From NCBI GenBank assembly GCA_050948825.1, contig JBMNEO010000006.1, positions 1 through 64,000 on the forward strand: a stretch of 64,000 bases of DNA, read 5' to 3'. This document shows, piece by piece, positions 1 through 7,178 of this stretch. Source of the DNA: DUQX01 sp050948825. GTDB lineage: Bacteria; Bacillota; Dethiobacteria; DTU022; UBA8154. The notes under the pieces were generated by a model, which was not told the origin of the DNA, made no database searches, and worked only from the letters and a program-made list of their open reading frames with translations. The position numbers and the translations under genes were made by a program. Position 1 is the stretch's first letter; each line of letters opens with the position of its first letter.

Positions 1-401
1 GCATTTGCCAGGTGCATCTCATCCATAATGAAAACAGGCGTAATTCTTTTATCCTTAAACAGAGAAAGCACCCTTTTCTGAAGCTGTTCAAAAAGATCGA
101 TTTTCCTAAACCGGGGCTCTTCTCCGAGACCCAGGACCAGCCCCCGGTAAAAATCCATCACCGTTCCCGTGGACAGCGGAAAATAGATCACCTTAAACAA
201 GGCACCGTTCAGGCTGGAAGCAAAAGATTTAAGCACAAAAGTTTTACCTGCACCGGGCTCTCCGACTAAAAGTCCCATGCCCCGGGTTTTTTGCAGATAT
301 TCCAGCCTGGCCCTGGCTTCACCAAAGCTCTTGGAGACAAAACAATTAGCGTTTTCCTTGGAGAAAGGGACACGGCTCAGGGAATAAAAAGCCCTGTACA
401 T
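1..401 (-). CDS. ExeA-like AAA ATPase of a transposon (partial, runs off the window)
   Basis: About 133 N-terminal residues of an AAA ATPase are visible, starting at an ATG that overlaps the transposase stop codon (TGATG at 399-403). It begins MYRAFYSLSRVPFSKE, a start typical of ExeA/TniB-type transposition ATPases. A Walker A motif GEPGAGKT lies near residue 50 and a Walker B stretch VFIMDEMH near residue 127. Such ATPases act as the partner of DDE transposases, as in the IS21 or Tn7/Mu systems, probably in target choice. The one-base overlap with the transposase shows translational coupling in one operon (DUF6431-like gene, transposase, ATPase). The C-terminal half lies beyond position 1, so whether the gene is intact cannot be seen. 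Confidence 0.85.
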   Translation of the reverse strand, partial: MYRAFYSLSRVPFSKENANCFVSKSFGEARARLEYLQKTRGMGLLVGEPGAGKTFVLKSFASSLNGALFKVIYFPLSTGTVMDFYRGLVLGLGEEPRFRKIDLFEQLQKRVLSLFKDKRITPVFIMDEMHLAN

Positions 402-890
402 CAGTTATCCCCCCCTTTAAACAGATCAGCAAAAGAAAGAGGCGGTTTCTCCCTTTTAACCCTGGCATTATCGGCCATATTCACAGCTTTGGCTTCAGCT
501 ATCTGTTTACCGTCAGAGAAAACGTAGACCTTTTGAAGCTCCTCATCGTAACGCAGCTCGATTTTTTGCCCGATGTACACCGGGGGTACCTCGAAAAGAC
601 TGTTTTTAAGGGAAACTGTTCCGTCATGCCGGACTTTCCGGTACTCTCGCTTTAAAAAAAGCAGCTTCAAAGACCCGGGATCTTCAACCATCTTTACCTG
701 GCTTACCTGGGAGAGATATTTATCAAGCGGTGTCATATTAATTCCTAAGTGCACCTTACGATGGTATTCTTTCTCCAGCCATTCCCAGAAGAAGGCATTT
801 AACTCATCAATATCTGTTATTCCTTTTTCCCGGAAAAGAGGCATGAAGCGGAGCTTTATATTAGCAAACAGGCGTTCTATTTTCCCTTTC
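401..890 (-). pseudogene. DDE transposase, C-terminal part, cut off by the RIT insertion
   Basis: This is the 3' part of a DDE (Mu/IS481-like integrase core) transposase. It starts at the edge of the inserted element with K-G-K-I-E-R, which carries the final catalytic Glu. It continues through the Mu-type C-terminal beta-barrel region (SLFEVPPVYIGQKIELRYDE) and ends with FKGGDN. Joining base 890 to base 4369 restores Y-D-P-A-A-K-G-K-I-E-R in one frame. After one further base is removed at the frameshift near 4807, the gene is 399 codons. The split lies only three residues before the catalytic Glu, so neither piece can be active alone. Confidence 0.9.
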
Positions 891-945
891 TTACGTAAAG
901 ATTAACGTAAGAAAGGTTATGTTAAGATTTTCGTTATGTAAAGAA
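885..945. repeat. Left end of RIT element: stem-loop plus 17-mer modules
   Basis: The junction hexamer CCTTTC (885-890) starts a 12-bp perfect inverted repeat, CCTTTCTTACGT at 885-896 and its complement at 905-916, with an 8-base loop. After it come copies of a 17-base module: TTACGTAAAGATTAACG at 891-907 (13 of 17 matches to the next copy), TTATGTTAAGATTTTCG at 917-933, and a partial copy TTATGTAAAGA at 934-944. The same module occurs at the right end in inverse orientation, so these are probably recombinase binding sites. Confidence 0.8.
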
Positions 946-1050
946 CAATGCTTCCAGACCCGAAAATCTGCTACTTTGGCATAATATTTCTTTACATAAT
1001 AATCCTGATATGTTACTCATAAATCAAACATTTCTAGGAGGGTTTGATTT

Positions 1051-2301
1051 ATGGTAACTGACTTTAAAACACTGGTTTCTTTATGCGAAGACGAATTGAA
1101 CAATCGAGAGTATGCTGCAATTCACCATGGGGAAATCAAGGCGGAATGGGATAACCTGGCTCAGTGGATGGAATCGCATTATTACACAGAATTTTCTCAA
1201 ACTATTGGATTCCAGTATTGTGATGAAACGCTGGGAACCCATATACTTGTTGACAGACTTACGCATAGGGAACGGATACGGTTACGTGCAGTCCGTATGC
1301 TGACTTCTTACCAAAAGGACGGAGATTTTGAATTTCGTACTCCACGGGTTGAGAGGATTTTTTATGGCCAAATAGGTAATGACATGTCTCTATACCTGTC
1401 CTATCTCCGTAATATACAACATCTTTCGGAGAGCACACTTAAGAACAAGGAACAGTACCTGTATGAGTTCTTCAATTATCTGGAAAAACGCTCATTAACA
1501 TTGGATAATCTTAGCATTGAAATTATGGAAGATTTTTTTCGCTCGATGGATTACACACCCGCATCCAGACACAACTGCGGTTCAACACTACGCATTTATT
1601 TTCGTTACGCGTATGATAATGGCCTTACTGAAAGGGACAATTCGGTATTCATTTTAAATGACAATTACAACCGTCATTGTAAGATCCCCACCACATATGA
1701 TGAAGATGAGATCCGCAAAATTATCGCATCGGTGGAACGCTCATCCGCTACGGGTCAACGGGATTATCTGATTTTGCTGCTTGCCGCCGAATACGGATGG
1801 CGCTCCAGTGACATTGTGAACTTTCGGTTTAATCAAATTGATTGGGATAAAAATGTAATTCATTTCAATCAACATAAAACAGATATACCCGTAGAATATC
1901 CGCTGCTATCCTCCGTTGGAAACGCCATTATTGACTATCTGAAGCATGGACGTCCCACTACCGGTGCAGAAGAAATCATCGTATCTGGCGAGTCAGCAAA
2001 AAAAGGCCGGCCACTTTCATCCCCTACCGTGCATTCCATTGTGACGAAATATATGCGTAAGGCAGACATCAAAAACTGGAACAGTAAGAAACACGGTCCA
2101 CATTCCCTGCGGCACAGTTTGGCAACGAACATGTTGAGAAAAAACATTTCCATCCCCATCATTAGCACCGTCCTTGGACATCAGAATACCGAGGCCACCA
2201 AGGTGTATCTAAAAGTTGATATGGATAAGTTGCGGCAATGCCCGATCCCCATGCCAGAAATGCATTCAAAGCATTACCAAGTGGGGAGGTGTGAACTATG
2301 A
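1051..2301 (+). CDS. Tyrosine recombinase 1 of RIT element (RitA-like)
   Basis: A 416-residue site-specific recombinase. The N-terminal half has a SAM-like core-binding region (about residues 110-200). The C-terminal catalytic domain shows Arg251 (GWRSSDIV), Lys276, His351-x-x-Arg354 (HSLRHS), His377 (LGH) and the nucleophile Tyr386 (KVYLK). All the usual residues are present. The start is ATG at 1051 with AGGAGGG at 1035-1041. The stop overlaps the next start (ATGA at 2298-2301), so the three recombinases are translationally coupled. It is the longest of the three, as usual for the first gene of RIT elements, and its roughly 100-residue N-terminal extension has no motif I recognise. Confidence 0.9.
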   Translation: MVTDFKTLVSLCEDELNNREYAAIHHGEIKAEWDNLAQWMESHYYTEFSQTIGFQYCDETLGTHILVDRLTHRERIRLRAVRMLTSYQKDGDFEFRTPRVERIFYGQIGNDMSLYLSYLRNIQHLSESTLKNKEQYLYEFFNYLEKRSLTLDNLSIEIMEDFFRSMDYTPASRHNCGSTLRIYFRYAYDNGLTERDNSVFILNDNYNRHCKIPTTYDEDEIRKIIASVERSSATGQRDYLILLLAAEYGWRSSDIVNFRFNQIDWDKNVIHFNQHKTDIPVEYPLLSSVGNAIIDYLKHGRPTTGAEEIIVSGESAKKGRPLSSPTVHSIVTKYMRKADIKNWNSKKHGPHSLRHSLATNMLRKNISIPIISTVLGHQNTEATKVYLKVDMDKLRQCPIPMPEMHSKHYQVGRCEL

Positions 2302-3272
2302 GTCGCTCCGCATTCCAATCCGCTTTTAAAGAGGAGATGTATCAATATTTGGATTACAAGGTGGCATCCGGGTATAAGGAAAGGAGTTATTGCTACCATT
2401 TACGGCAATTTGATAAGTTTTGCCTGGAACATGGAATATTTCAGCCGGTATTCACTGATCAGCATGCGGCGAAATGGATACAGAGGAAAGAAAATGAGGC
2501 AAGCACCACACATTATTCTCGGGTCAACGGGATTAAACATTTCCTGTTCTACCTCCACCACAGGGGATTTAATGTTTTCGTAACAAGAGATATCAATTTC
2601 AGGCAGACGGATTTTCAACCACACATATATACGGAAGATGAAATAGTAAGGTACTTCTATGCAGTTGACACCTATGCATCCCCCCGTAACCGTAAGGATG
2701 CAATCCAACTACCAATACTTTTTCGTCTTCTGTACTGTTGTGGAACGAGAATTAATGAGACACTTGGCATCAGAAAACAAGATGTGGACCTTAAAGATGG
2801 CATTATCAGGCTATATGAAACAAAAAACAATTGTGAGCGCTATATTGTCCTGGGCAGCGATCTTGCCAACTTGGTACAGCATTATGCTGAAAAATGCTTT
2901 TACCTTTTAGACGACGGGAAATACATATTTACCACATCCAATGGAGGTCGATTAAGTGGTGATACTATTTACAACTGCCATAGGCTGTTCCTTCAGAAAG
3001 CAGGCATTCCATATCTTGGTGGCGGTAGAGGGCCAAGGCTGCAAGACTGGCGTCACACTTTTTCGGTGAAATGTTTCAAACAGATGGTTGACGCCGGCCT
3101 GGACATGTACGTGGCGCTTCCCATCCTCTCCACGTACCTTGGACACAAGACGATCTACGCCACAGAGCGATATGTCAGGTTAACAATGAGCCTATATCCG
3201 TATATCGAGGAACGTTTCAAAGATAAGATGGATAAGGTGTTTGGGGGGGTGGAAAATCATGAAGTCAACTAA
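2298..3272 (+). CDS. Tyrosine recombinase 2 of RIT element (RitB-like), altered HxxR box
   Basis: A 324-residue tyrosine recombinase whose start overlaps the stop of the first by ATGA. Catalytic Arg151 (GTRINET), Arg252, His253 (WRHTF), His283 (LGHK) and Tyr292 (ERYVR) are visible. The first His of the HxxR box is replaced: the motif reads Q249-D-W-R252. In this family that position helps protonate the leaving group, and substitutions are tolerated in some members, so activity cannot be judged from sequence. All three proteins are thought to be needed for movement of RIT elements. The gene overlaps the third recombinase by 14 bases. Confidence 0.9.
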   Translation: MSRSAFQSAFKEEMYQYLDYKVASGYKERSYCYHLRQFDKFCLEHGIFQPVFTDQHAAKWIQRKENEASTTHYSRVNGIKHFLFYLHHRGFNVFVTRDINFRQTDFQPHIYTEDEIVRYFYAVDTYASPRNRKDAIQLPILFRLLYCCGTRINETLGIRKQDVDLKDGIIRLYETKNNCERYIVLGSDLANLVQHYAEKCFYLLDDGKYIFTTSNGGRLSGDTIYNCHRLFLQKAGIPYLGGGRGPRLQDWRHTFSVKCFKQMVDAGLDMYVALPILSTYLGHKTIYATERYVRLTMSLYPYIEERFKDKMDKVFGGVENHEVN

Positions 3273-4281
3273 CTTTGCACAATATTTGAACAAATATTTC
3301 ACCGTATATCTGCCTAATGAAAGTGGCAGCACGCCAATGACCATTGATTCCTACCGATACGCATTCATACTCTTTTTGACATATATGCAGGAAAAATTCC
3401 ATATACCTGCAAACCAGGTACAGATATCTGATTTGACCCATAGGAACGTGCTGTTGTTTCTGGAATGGCTACAGAAGAAACGGCAAAACGGCGTTGCAAC
3501 ACGAAACCAGCGGCAGTCTGCAATCAACAGTTTTGTAAGATTCTTAATGTACGAATTCCCGGAGCACCTGGACGAATACCAGCGCATCCTTGGAATTCCC
3601 ATAAAAAAGGCCCCGCAAAAAGAAATATCCTATCTGAAAACAGGCGGGGTAAAGCTGCTCATGTCTCAAGTAGATGTTGAATCTTCCGGCGGTCTGCGCG
3701 ATTATGTCATACTGTCACTACTTTATACAACGGGTCTGCGTGTCAGTGAACTCATAAATATCCGTGTAAAAGATCTATCTCTTTATGAGCCATACACGCT
3801 CCTAATTCATGGAAAAGGGCAGAAAAGTAGGTATGTACCGCTTATGAGGAATATCATTCCTGCCATACAGGAATATCTGGCCCAGGAGGGATATGACAGA
3901 CCGGAAAAATTAGATGAGTGGCTCTTTAAAAACCATATGAGTACCCAATTCACCAGACAAGGTATCAACTATCTCGTCAGTAAATATGCGAAACGTGCTC
4001 GTGAAATCGAACCGGAAATAATTCCGAAGAATTTCAGTCCCCACATAATGAGACACACAACTGCTATGGGATTGGTAGATTCCGGGGTGGATTTGATTTA
4101 CATAAGGGATTTACTTGGCCATGTCAGTGTTAAAACAACGGAAGTATACGCAAAAGCGGATATAAAAAAGAAACGTGAAGCGATTGAAGCTGCCAGCAAG
4201 GAAATTGTTCCTGCAGAGGTTGCGGAATGGGATAACAATACCGACTTAAAGCAGTGGCTAAAAATGTTTAACCGTAAATAA
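3259..4281 (+). CDS. Tyrosine recombinase 3 of RIT element (RitC-like)
   Basis: A 340-residue XerC/D-like recombinase with a typical SAM-like N-terminal domain and catalytic Arg161 (GLRVSEL), Lys186 (GKGQK), His262-x-x-Arg265 (HIMRHT), His288 (LGHVS) and Tyr297 (EVYAK). I chose ATG 3259 rather than the in-frame TTG at 3241, because the G-rich ribosome binding site GGGGGGTGG sits just upstream of 3259, inside the end of the second recombinase. It ends about 60 bases before the right terminal modules. It is the most conventional of the three enzymes. Confidence 0.9.
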   Translation: MKSTNFAQYLNKYFTVYLPNESGSTPMTIDSYRYAFILFLTYMQEKFHIPANQVQISDLTHRNVLLFLEWLQKKRQNGVATRNQRQSAINSFVRFLMYEFPEHLDEYQRILGIPIKKAPQKEISYLKTGGVKLLMSQVDVESSGGLRDYVILSLLYTTGLRVSELINIRVKDLSLYEPYTLLIHGKGQKSRYVPLMRNIIPAIQEYLAQEGYDRPEKLDEWLFKNHMSTQFTRQGINYLVSKYAKRAREIEPEIIPKNFSPHIMRHTTAMGLVDSGVDLIYIRDLLGHVSVKTTEVYAKADIKKKREAIEAASKEIVPAEVAEWDNNTDLKQWLKMFNRK

Positions 4282-4328
4282 TTATGTAAAGAAATTTCAT
4301 TAAAGACTTCGTTGTGTAAAGGTTTTCG

Positions 4329-4368
4329 CGAAAATCTTAACATAACGAAAATCTTAACATAACCTTTC
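4329..4368. repeat. Right end of RIT element: two exact 17-bp direct repeats
   Basis: The 17-mer CGAAAATCTTAACATAA occurs twice in immediate tandem, at 4329-4345 and 4346-4362, followed by the junction hexamer CCTTTC (4363-4368). Read on the minus strand these are the same modules as at the left end, so each terminus carries at least two recombinase-binding-like units. Position 4369 resumes the host transposase. Confidence 0.85.
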
Positions 4369-5079
4369 GCAGCAGGGTCATAAGGACGGGTGTGCACTAA
4401 AGTTATCCCTAAAGAAGCACAGGCCAGGTGGAACTGGTCCGAGCGAAATATTTTCCCATTATCGGCGTAGACCATCCTGGGGTAACCCCTTCTTAAAAGC
4501 GCTTCTTCAAAAACGCGCATCAGATCTTCGCTTTTCTCCGTAAAGGAGAACCTGGCCGCCGGGACAATGCGGCTGCAGTCATCTATGAAAGCTAAAAGAT
4601 ACGTAGGCCTTTTTTTACCGCCATCTTTCAGGTAAGGTCCATGAGAGCTGTCGGTCTGCCAGAGGATATTGACAGTATCATAAGCGAATCTTTTTCTCTC
4701 CGGCTCCTTGCGCTTTTCTTTGCCCAACAGCTCGTGCTTTTTCAGCAGGCGGTAGATAGTGGAGTAGGAGAAGTCAGCTTTCATAATCATGCCCTTCTCT
4801 ACCAATGGGTTCCTGAAGTTCGAAAGGGATGATACGGCTTCGGCCTTTGTCTGAACGCTGCTTGGGTTTTAAACCGTCAAAGCCTTCTTTTTTGTAGATT
4901 CTCAGCCACTCATCGACCGTGTTTCTACTGTACTCCTTGGCACCCCAATAAGGCACTTGATGTACCCGGCTGCAGATCTCGGCTAAATAATCGCTCTTTG
5001 AACCGGACTGGTTGTTCAAAAGAGGCGCAATGAGGCCATAGCGGAACAAAGCAATGTTCTCTCTGTCTTTTTCCTGCAT
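4369..5079 (-). pseudogene. DDE transposase, N-terminal part, frameshifted
   Basis: This is the 5' part of the split transposase, starting at ATG 5079 with GGGAGGG upstream. The first about 90 residues hold a helix-turn-helix region (SRNTVDEWLRIYKKEG). Near 4807-4809 a run of three G (CCC on the coding strand) is one base too long: the frame changes from ...ELQEP into LVEKGMIMKADFSYSTIYRLL, so removing one base restores the gene. After the break come the first two catalytic Asp residues (WQTDSSHG and VYADNGK). The piece ends at ...RPYDPAA, where the RIT element begins. The remainder is at 401-890. Confidence 0.9.
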
Positions 5080-5218
5080 GGATTTTCCCTCCCAGTACTT
5101 GGTTTGCAGGTTAACCGGTTAACTTAAAACCCATTGTTACAGCACCGGTTAGGACTTATCCATGCAAAGGTTATGTGGTATGTATTTTTCTTCCCCAAAG
5201 CTAATCTTTATGGTAGAA

Positions 5219-5740
5219 TTAATTTGCCATAAAATTGCGGTTGAAATGATCATAGAACCTTTTGGCGAGGGTTTTAGCTTTGGGGAAAGCGCCGATCATC
5301 TCCAGCAGTTTTATGGCCTTATTTTTTTCCGGCACTATTCCCCTGTAACCCTTATCCCGGAAGAAGGCACTAATCAGGTTTAAATTTCTTAAGAACCTTT
5401 TTCGGTAAAACTGTAGCAGCTGGTGGTAAATCCTGCTTGTGCATTTGAGAAAGTACTCCCTCAGGCACTCCAGGACAAACTCCAGGGAATGCTGAAAATA
5501 TGGGAGTAGGAAGTCAGGTAATATGGAAAATGTTTTGTCACAAGATAGACATCGAAATCTTAGGATGGGTATGCGGAAATACTGATGAAAAAACACGGCA
5601 TGCCTCCAGTAAAAGCCGTGCCTTATGAGTCTTTTCGGGTACGAACAGCAAGGGCAAATATTAATCTCCGGAAAGTTATTGAGGGTACCTCTTTCATGAT
5701 ACTCTCTGGGGGATATATCAAAGTTATGGATTATTTGCAT
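5219..5740 (-). CDS. DUF6431-like zinc-ribbon protein of the transposon
   Basis: A 173-residue basic protein with two CxxC pairs (CPCC near residue 32, CLSC near residue 66) forming a probable zinc ribbon. A segment rich in aromatic and basic residues follows. It resembles the small zinc-ribbon proteins (DUF6431 as I recall it) found beside DDE transposase / ExeA pairs in Clostridia. Its ribosome binding site GGAGGTAG lies just before ATG 5740. It lies 139 bases ahead of the transposase on the same strand. A DNA-binding accessory role in transposition is likely but unproven. Confidence 0.65.
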   Translation of the reverse strand: MQIIHNFDISPREYHERGTLNNFPEINICPCCSYPKRLIRHGFYWRHAVFFHQYFRIPILRFRCLSCDKTFSILPDFLLPYFQHSLEFVLECLREYFLKCTSRIYHQLLQFYRKRFLRNLNLISAFFRDKGYRGIVPEKNKAIKLLEMIGAFPKAKTLAKRFYDHFNRNFMAN

Positions 5741-5893
5741 GATCTTTCTACCTCCAATAATTTGCTTAAATTATATCAAATTACAGGAGGGTAAAAGATA
5801 GTTACCTTTGCCTCTATTTTGATTAAAATTGTTCGTTTTTAGAGCAGACAAAATGCTAAATAACAATATGGTTTAGGTGATGTATCAAGGAAT

Positions 5894-7099
5894 TTACGCT
5901 TGCTGTAAGGCATTTCCCTGCCCGGCTTCTTCAGTTCCAGTTTGCCCCGCTCTTATATCCGGCAGGGCAAAAGCAATCACTATACCCAAGATCGGAAGCA
6001 GGCTGATAATATTCATGGTAAAGGGAAGCCCTGCGTAATCGGCGATAGCGCCAAGCACTGTTACCCCGATTGAGCCCATGCCTACTCCAAAACCAAGCAA
6101 CAACCCTGAGGCAAGCCCTATGTTATGCGGTAAAAGCCTTTGCCCGAAAACTACGGTGGTGGAAAATGTCGAGATTAGTGACGCCCCAACAACAAAAGCT
6201 AAAACGTGAATCCAATTGCCGCTTAAGTGTAAAAACGGATAGACTGCAATTAGGGATATTATCATGGAGACCAGCAGGCCGTTACGCCCGCCAAAACGGT
6301 CGGCAAAAGGCCCGCCCAAAATGGTGCCTATTGCTCCCGCAATAAGAAAAGTACTGATTAAATATTCCGGTTTAGCAATACCTTTGAAGGCGGGGAAATA
6401 AAAGGGAATAAAATAAACCAGTCCGGAATGTATCCATGATCTTACGGTAACGTACATAATCAATATTATTAAGCTTCCGGCCTTAATCCTGCTGCTGCTC
6501 TTATGCTGTTCATTTTCTATATTTTCCTTCGGCGAATTATCCGCAAGGATTTTTTTAAATCTGGGCAATAAAAACATAAAGACCAGGGCAGTTGCTACTC
6601 CCGGAATCATTACTCCATGAATTGAGCCCAGGCCGGAAAAACTCAGGACGAATATGGCCAGCATGGGGCCTAGGCCAAAGCCGATATTGCCTCCTACCGA
6701 AAAAACCGCCATTGAGGCTCCGGCCTTGCTCTCCTCGCTGATATAATGAGCCAGCTTGGAACCTTCCGGATGGTATCCCGCTACCCCGATACCACTCAAT
6801 AGGACCACGAACAACAGTAATCCATAAGAGTTAACTATTCCGGTCAGTGCCAGGCCAAAGCCGGAAAGAAAAAGACCCAGGGGCATTAGCCAGGGCATGC
6901 TGTAACGGTCGCTGAGCACACCAAAAACAGGCTGGATAATGGCTGAACTGAAGGTAAATGCAAGTGCAACGGTCCCGACTTGAAAGTAGTTAAGATTTAA
7001 GCTTTGTGCCAGCAGGGGTGTTATGATAGGCAGGACACCCTGCCCCAAATCCACAATAAGATGGCCGATGCACAAAATCCATAAATACGGGTTTATCAA
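5894..7099 (-). CDS. MFS exporter, Fsr (fosmidomycin resistance)-like
   Basis: A 401-residue membrane protein with about 12 hydrophobic segments and a long basic loop in the middle (about residues 195-215). The region GVAGYHPEGSKLAHYIS near residue 105 and the early QPVFGVLSDRY loop are typical of the Fsr branch of the major facilitator superfamily. Members export fosmidomycin or other small solutes; the substrate here is unknown. The start is TTG at 7099 with GAGGCG upstream. It stands between the transposon and tex, probably as a single gene. No terminator is visible at its 3' end. Confidence 0.8.
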   Translation of the reverse strand: MINPYLWILCIGHLIVDLGQGVLPIITPLLAQSLNLNYFQVGTVALAFTFSSAIIQPVFGVLSDRYSMPWLMPLGLFLSGFGLALTGIVNSYGLLLFVVLLSGIGVAGYHPEGSKLAHYISEESKAGASMAVFSVGGNIGFGLGPMLAIFVLSFSGLGSIHGVMIPGVATALVFMFLLPRFKKILADNSPKENIENEQHKSSSRIKAGSLIILIMYVTVRSWIHSGLVYFIPFYFPAFKGIAKPEYLISTFLIAGAIGTILGGPFADRFGGRNGLLVSMIISLIAVYPFLHLSGNWIHVLAFVVGASLISTFSTTVVFGQRLLPHNIGLASGLLLGFGVGMGSIGVTVLGAIADYAGLPFTMNIISLLPILGIVIAFALPDIRAGQTGTEEAGQGNALQQA

Positions 7100-7178
7100 T
7101 TATTTCGCCTCATTTCTACATTCTTAAAATATCCTCAAACATCCTCAAGTAACCCGAACAGGAACATTCTTGAACAAA

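Larger units (their letters stand above)
891..4368 (+). mobile_element. RIT element (recombinase in trio)
   Basis: Three overlapping tyrosine recombinase genes in one direction are flanked by inverted terminal repeats, the hallmark of RIT elements. The hexamer CCTTTC is present at both junctions (885-890 and 4363-4368). Deleting one copy plus everything between (3478 bp) restores the host transposase frame, which defines the boundaries. A perfect 23-bp inverted repeat joins 911-933 to 4346-4368. It extends with one mismatch to about 34 bp (911-944 against 4335-4368). No cargo genes are present. The three recombinase frames are open, so the element may be functional. Confidence 0.92.
1..5740 (-). 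mobile_element. Older three-gene transposon (DUF6431-like, DDE transposase, ExeA-like ATPase), interrupted
   Basis: Three minus-strand genes in the order DUF6431-like zinc-ribbon protein (5219-5740), DDE transposase (5079 down to 401, split) and ExeA-like ATPase (401 down past 1) form one transposon operon. The transposase is broken twice: by a one-base frameshift near 4807 and by the RIT element at 891-4368. The left end lies outside the window. I could not identify the right terminal repeat; it should lie between 5740 and about 5890, upstream of the MFS gene. The limits given here are therefore those of the genes, not of the element. Confidence 0.75.

Noticed and set aside
12..527. Plus-strand frames in the first 530 bases
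   Set aside because: They are antisense to the ExeA-like ATPase and transposase, whose motifs and overlapping stop-start are clear.
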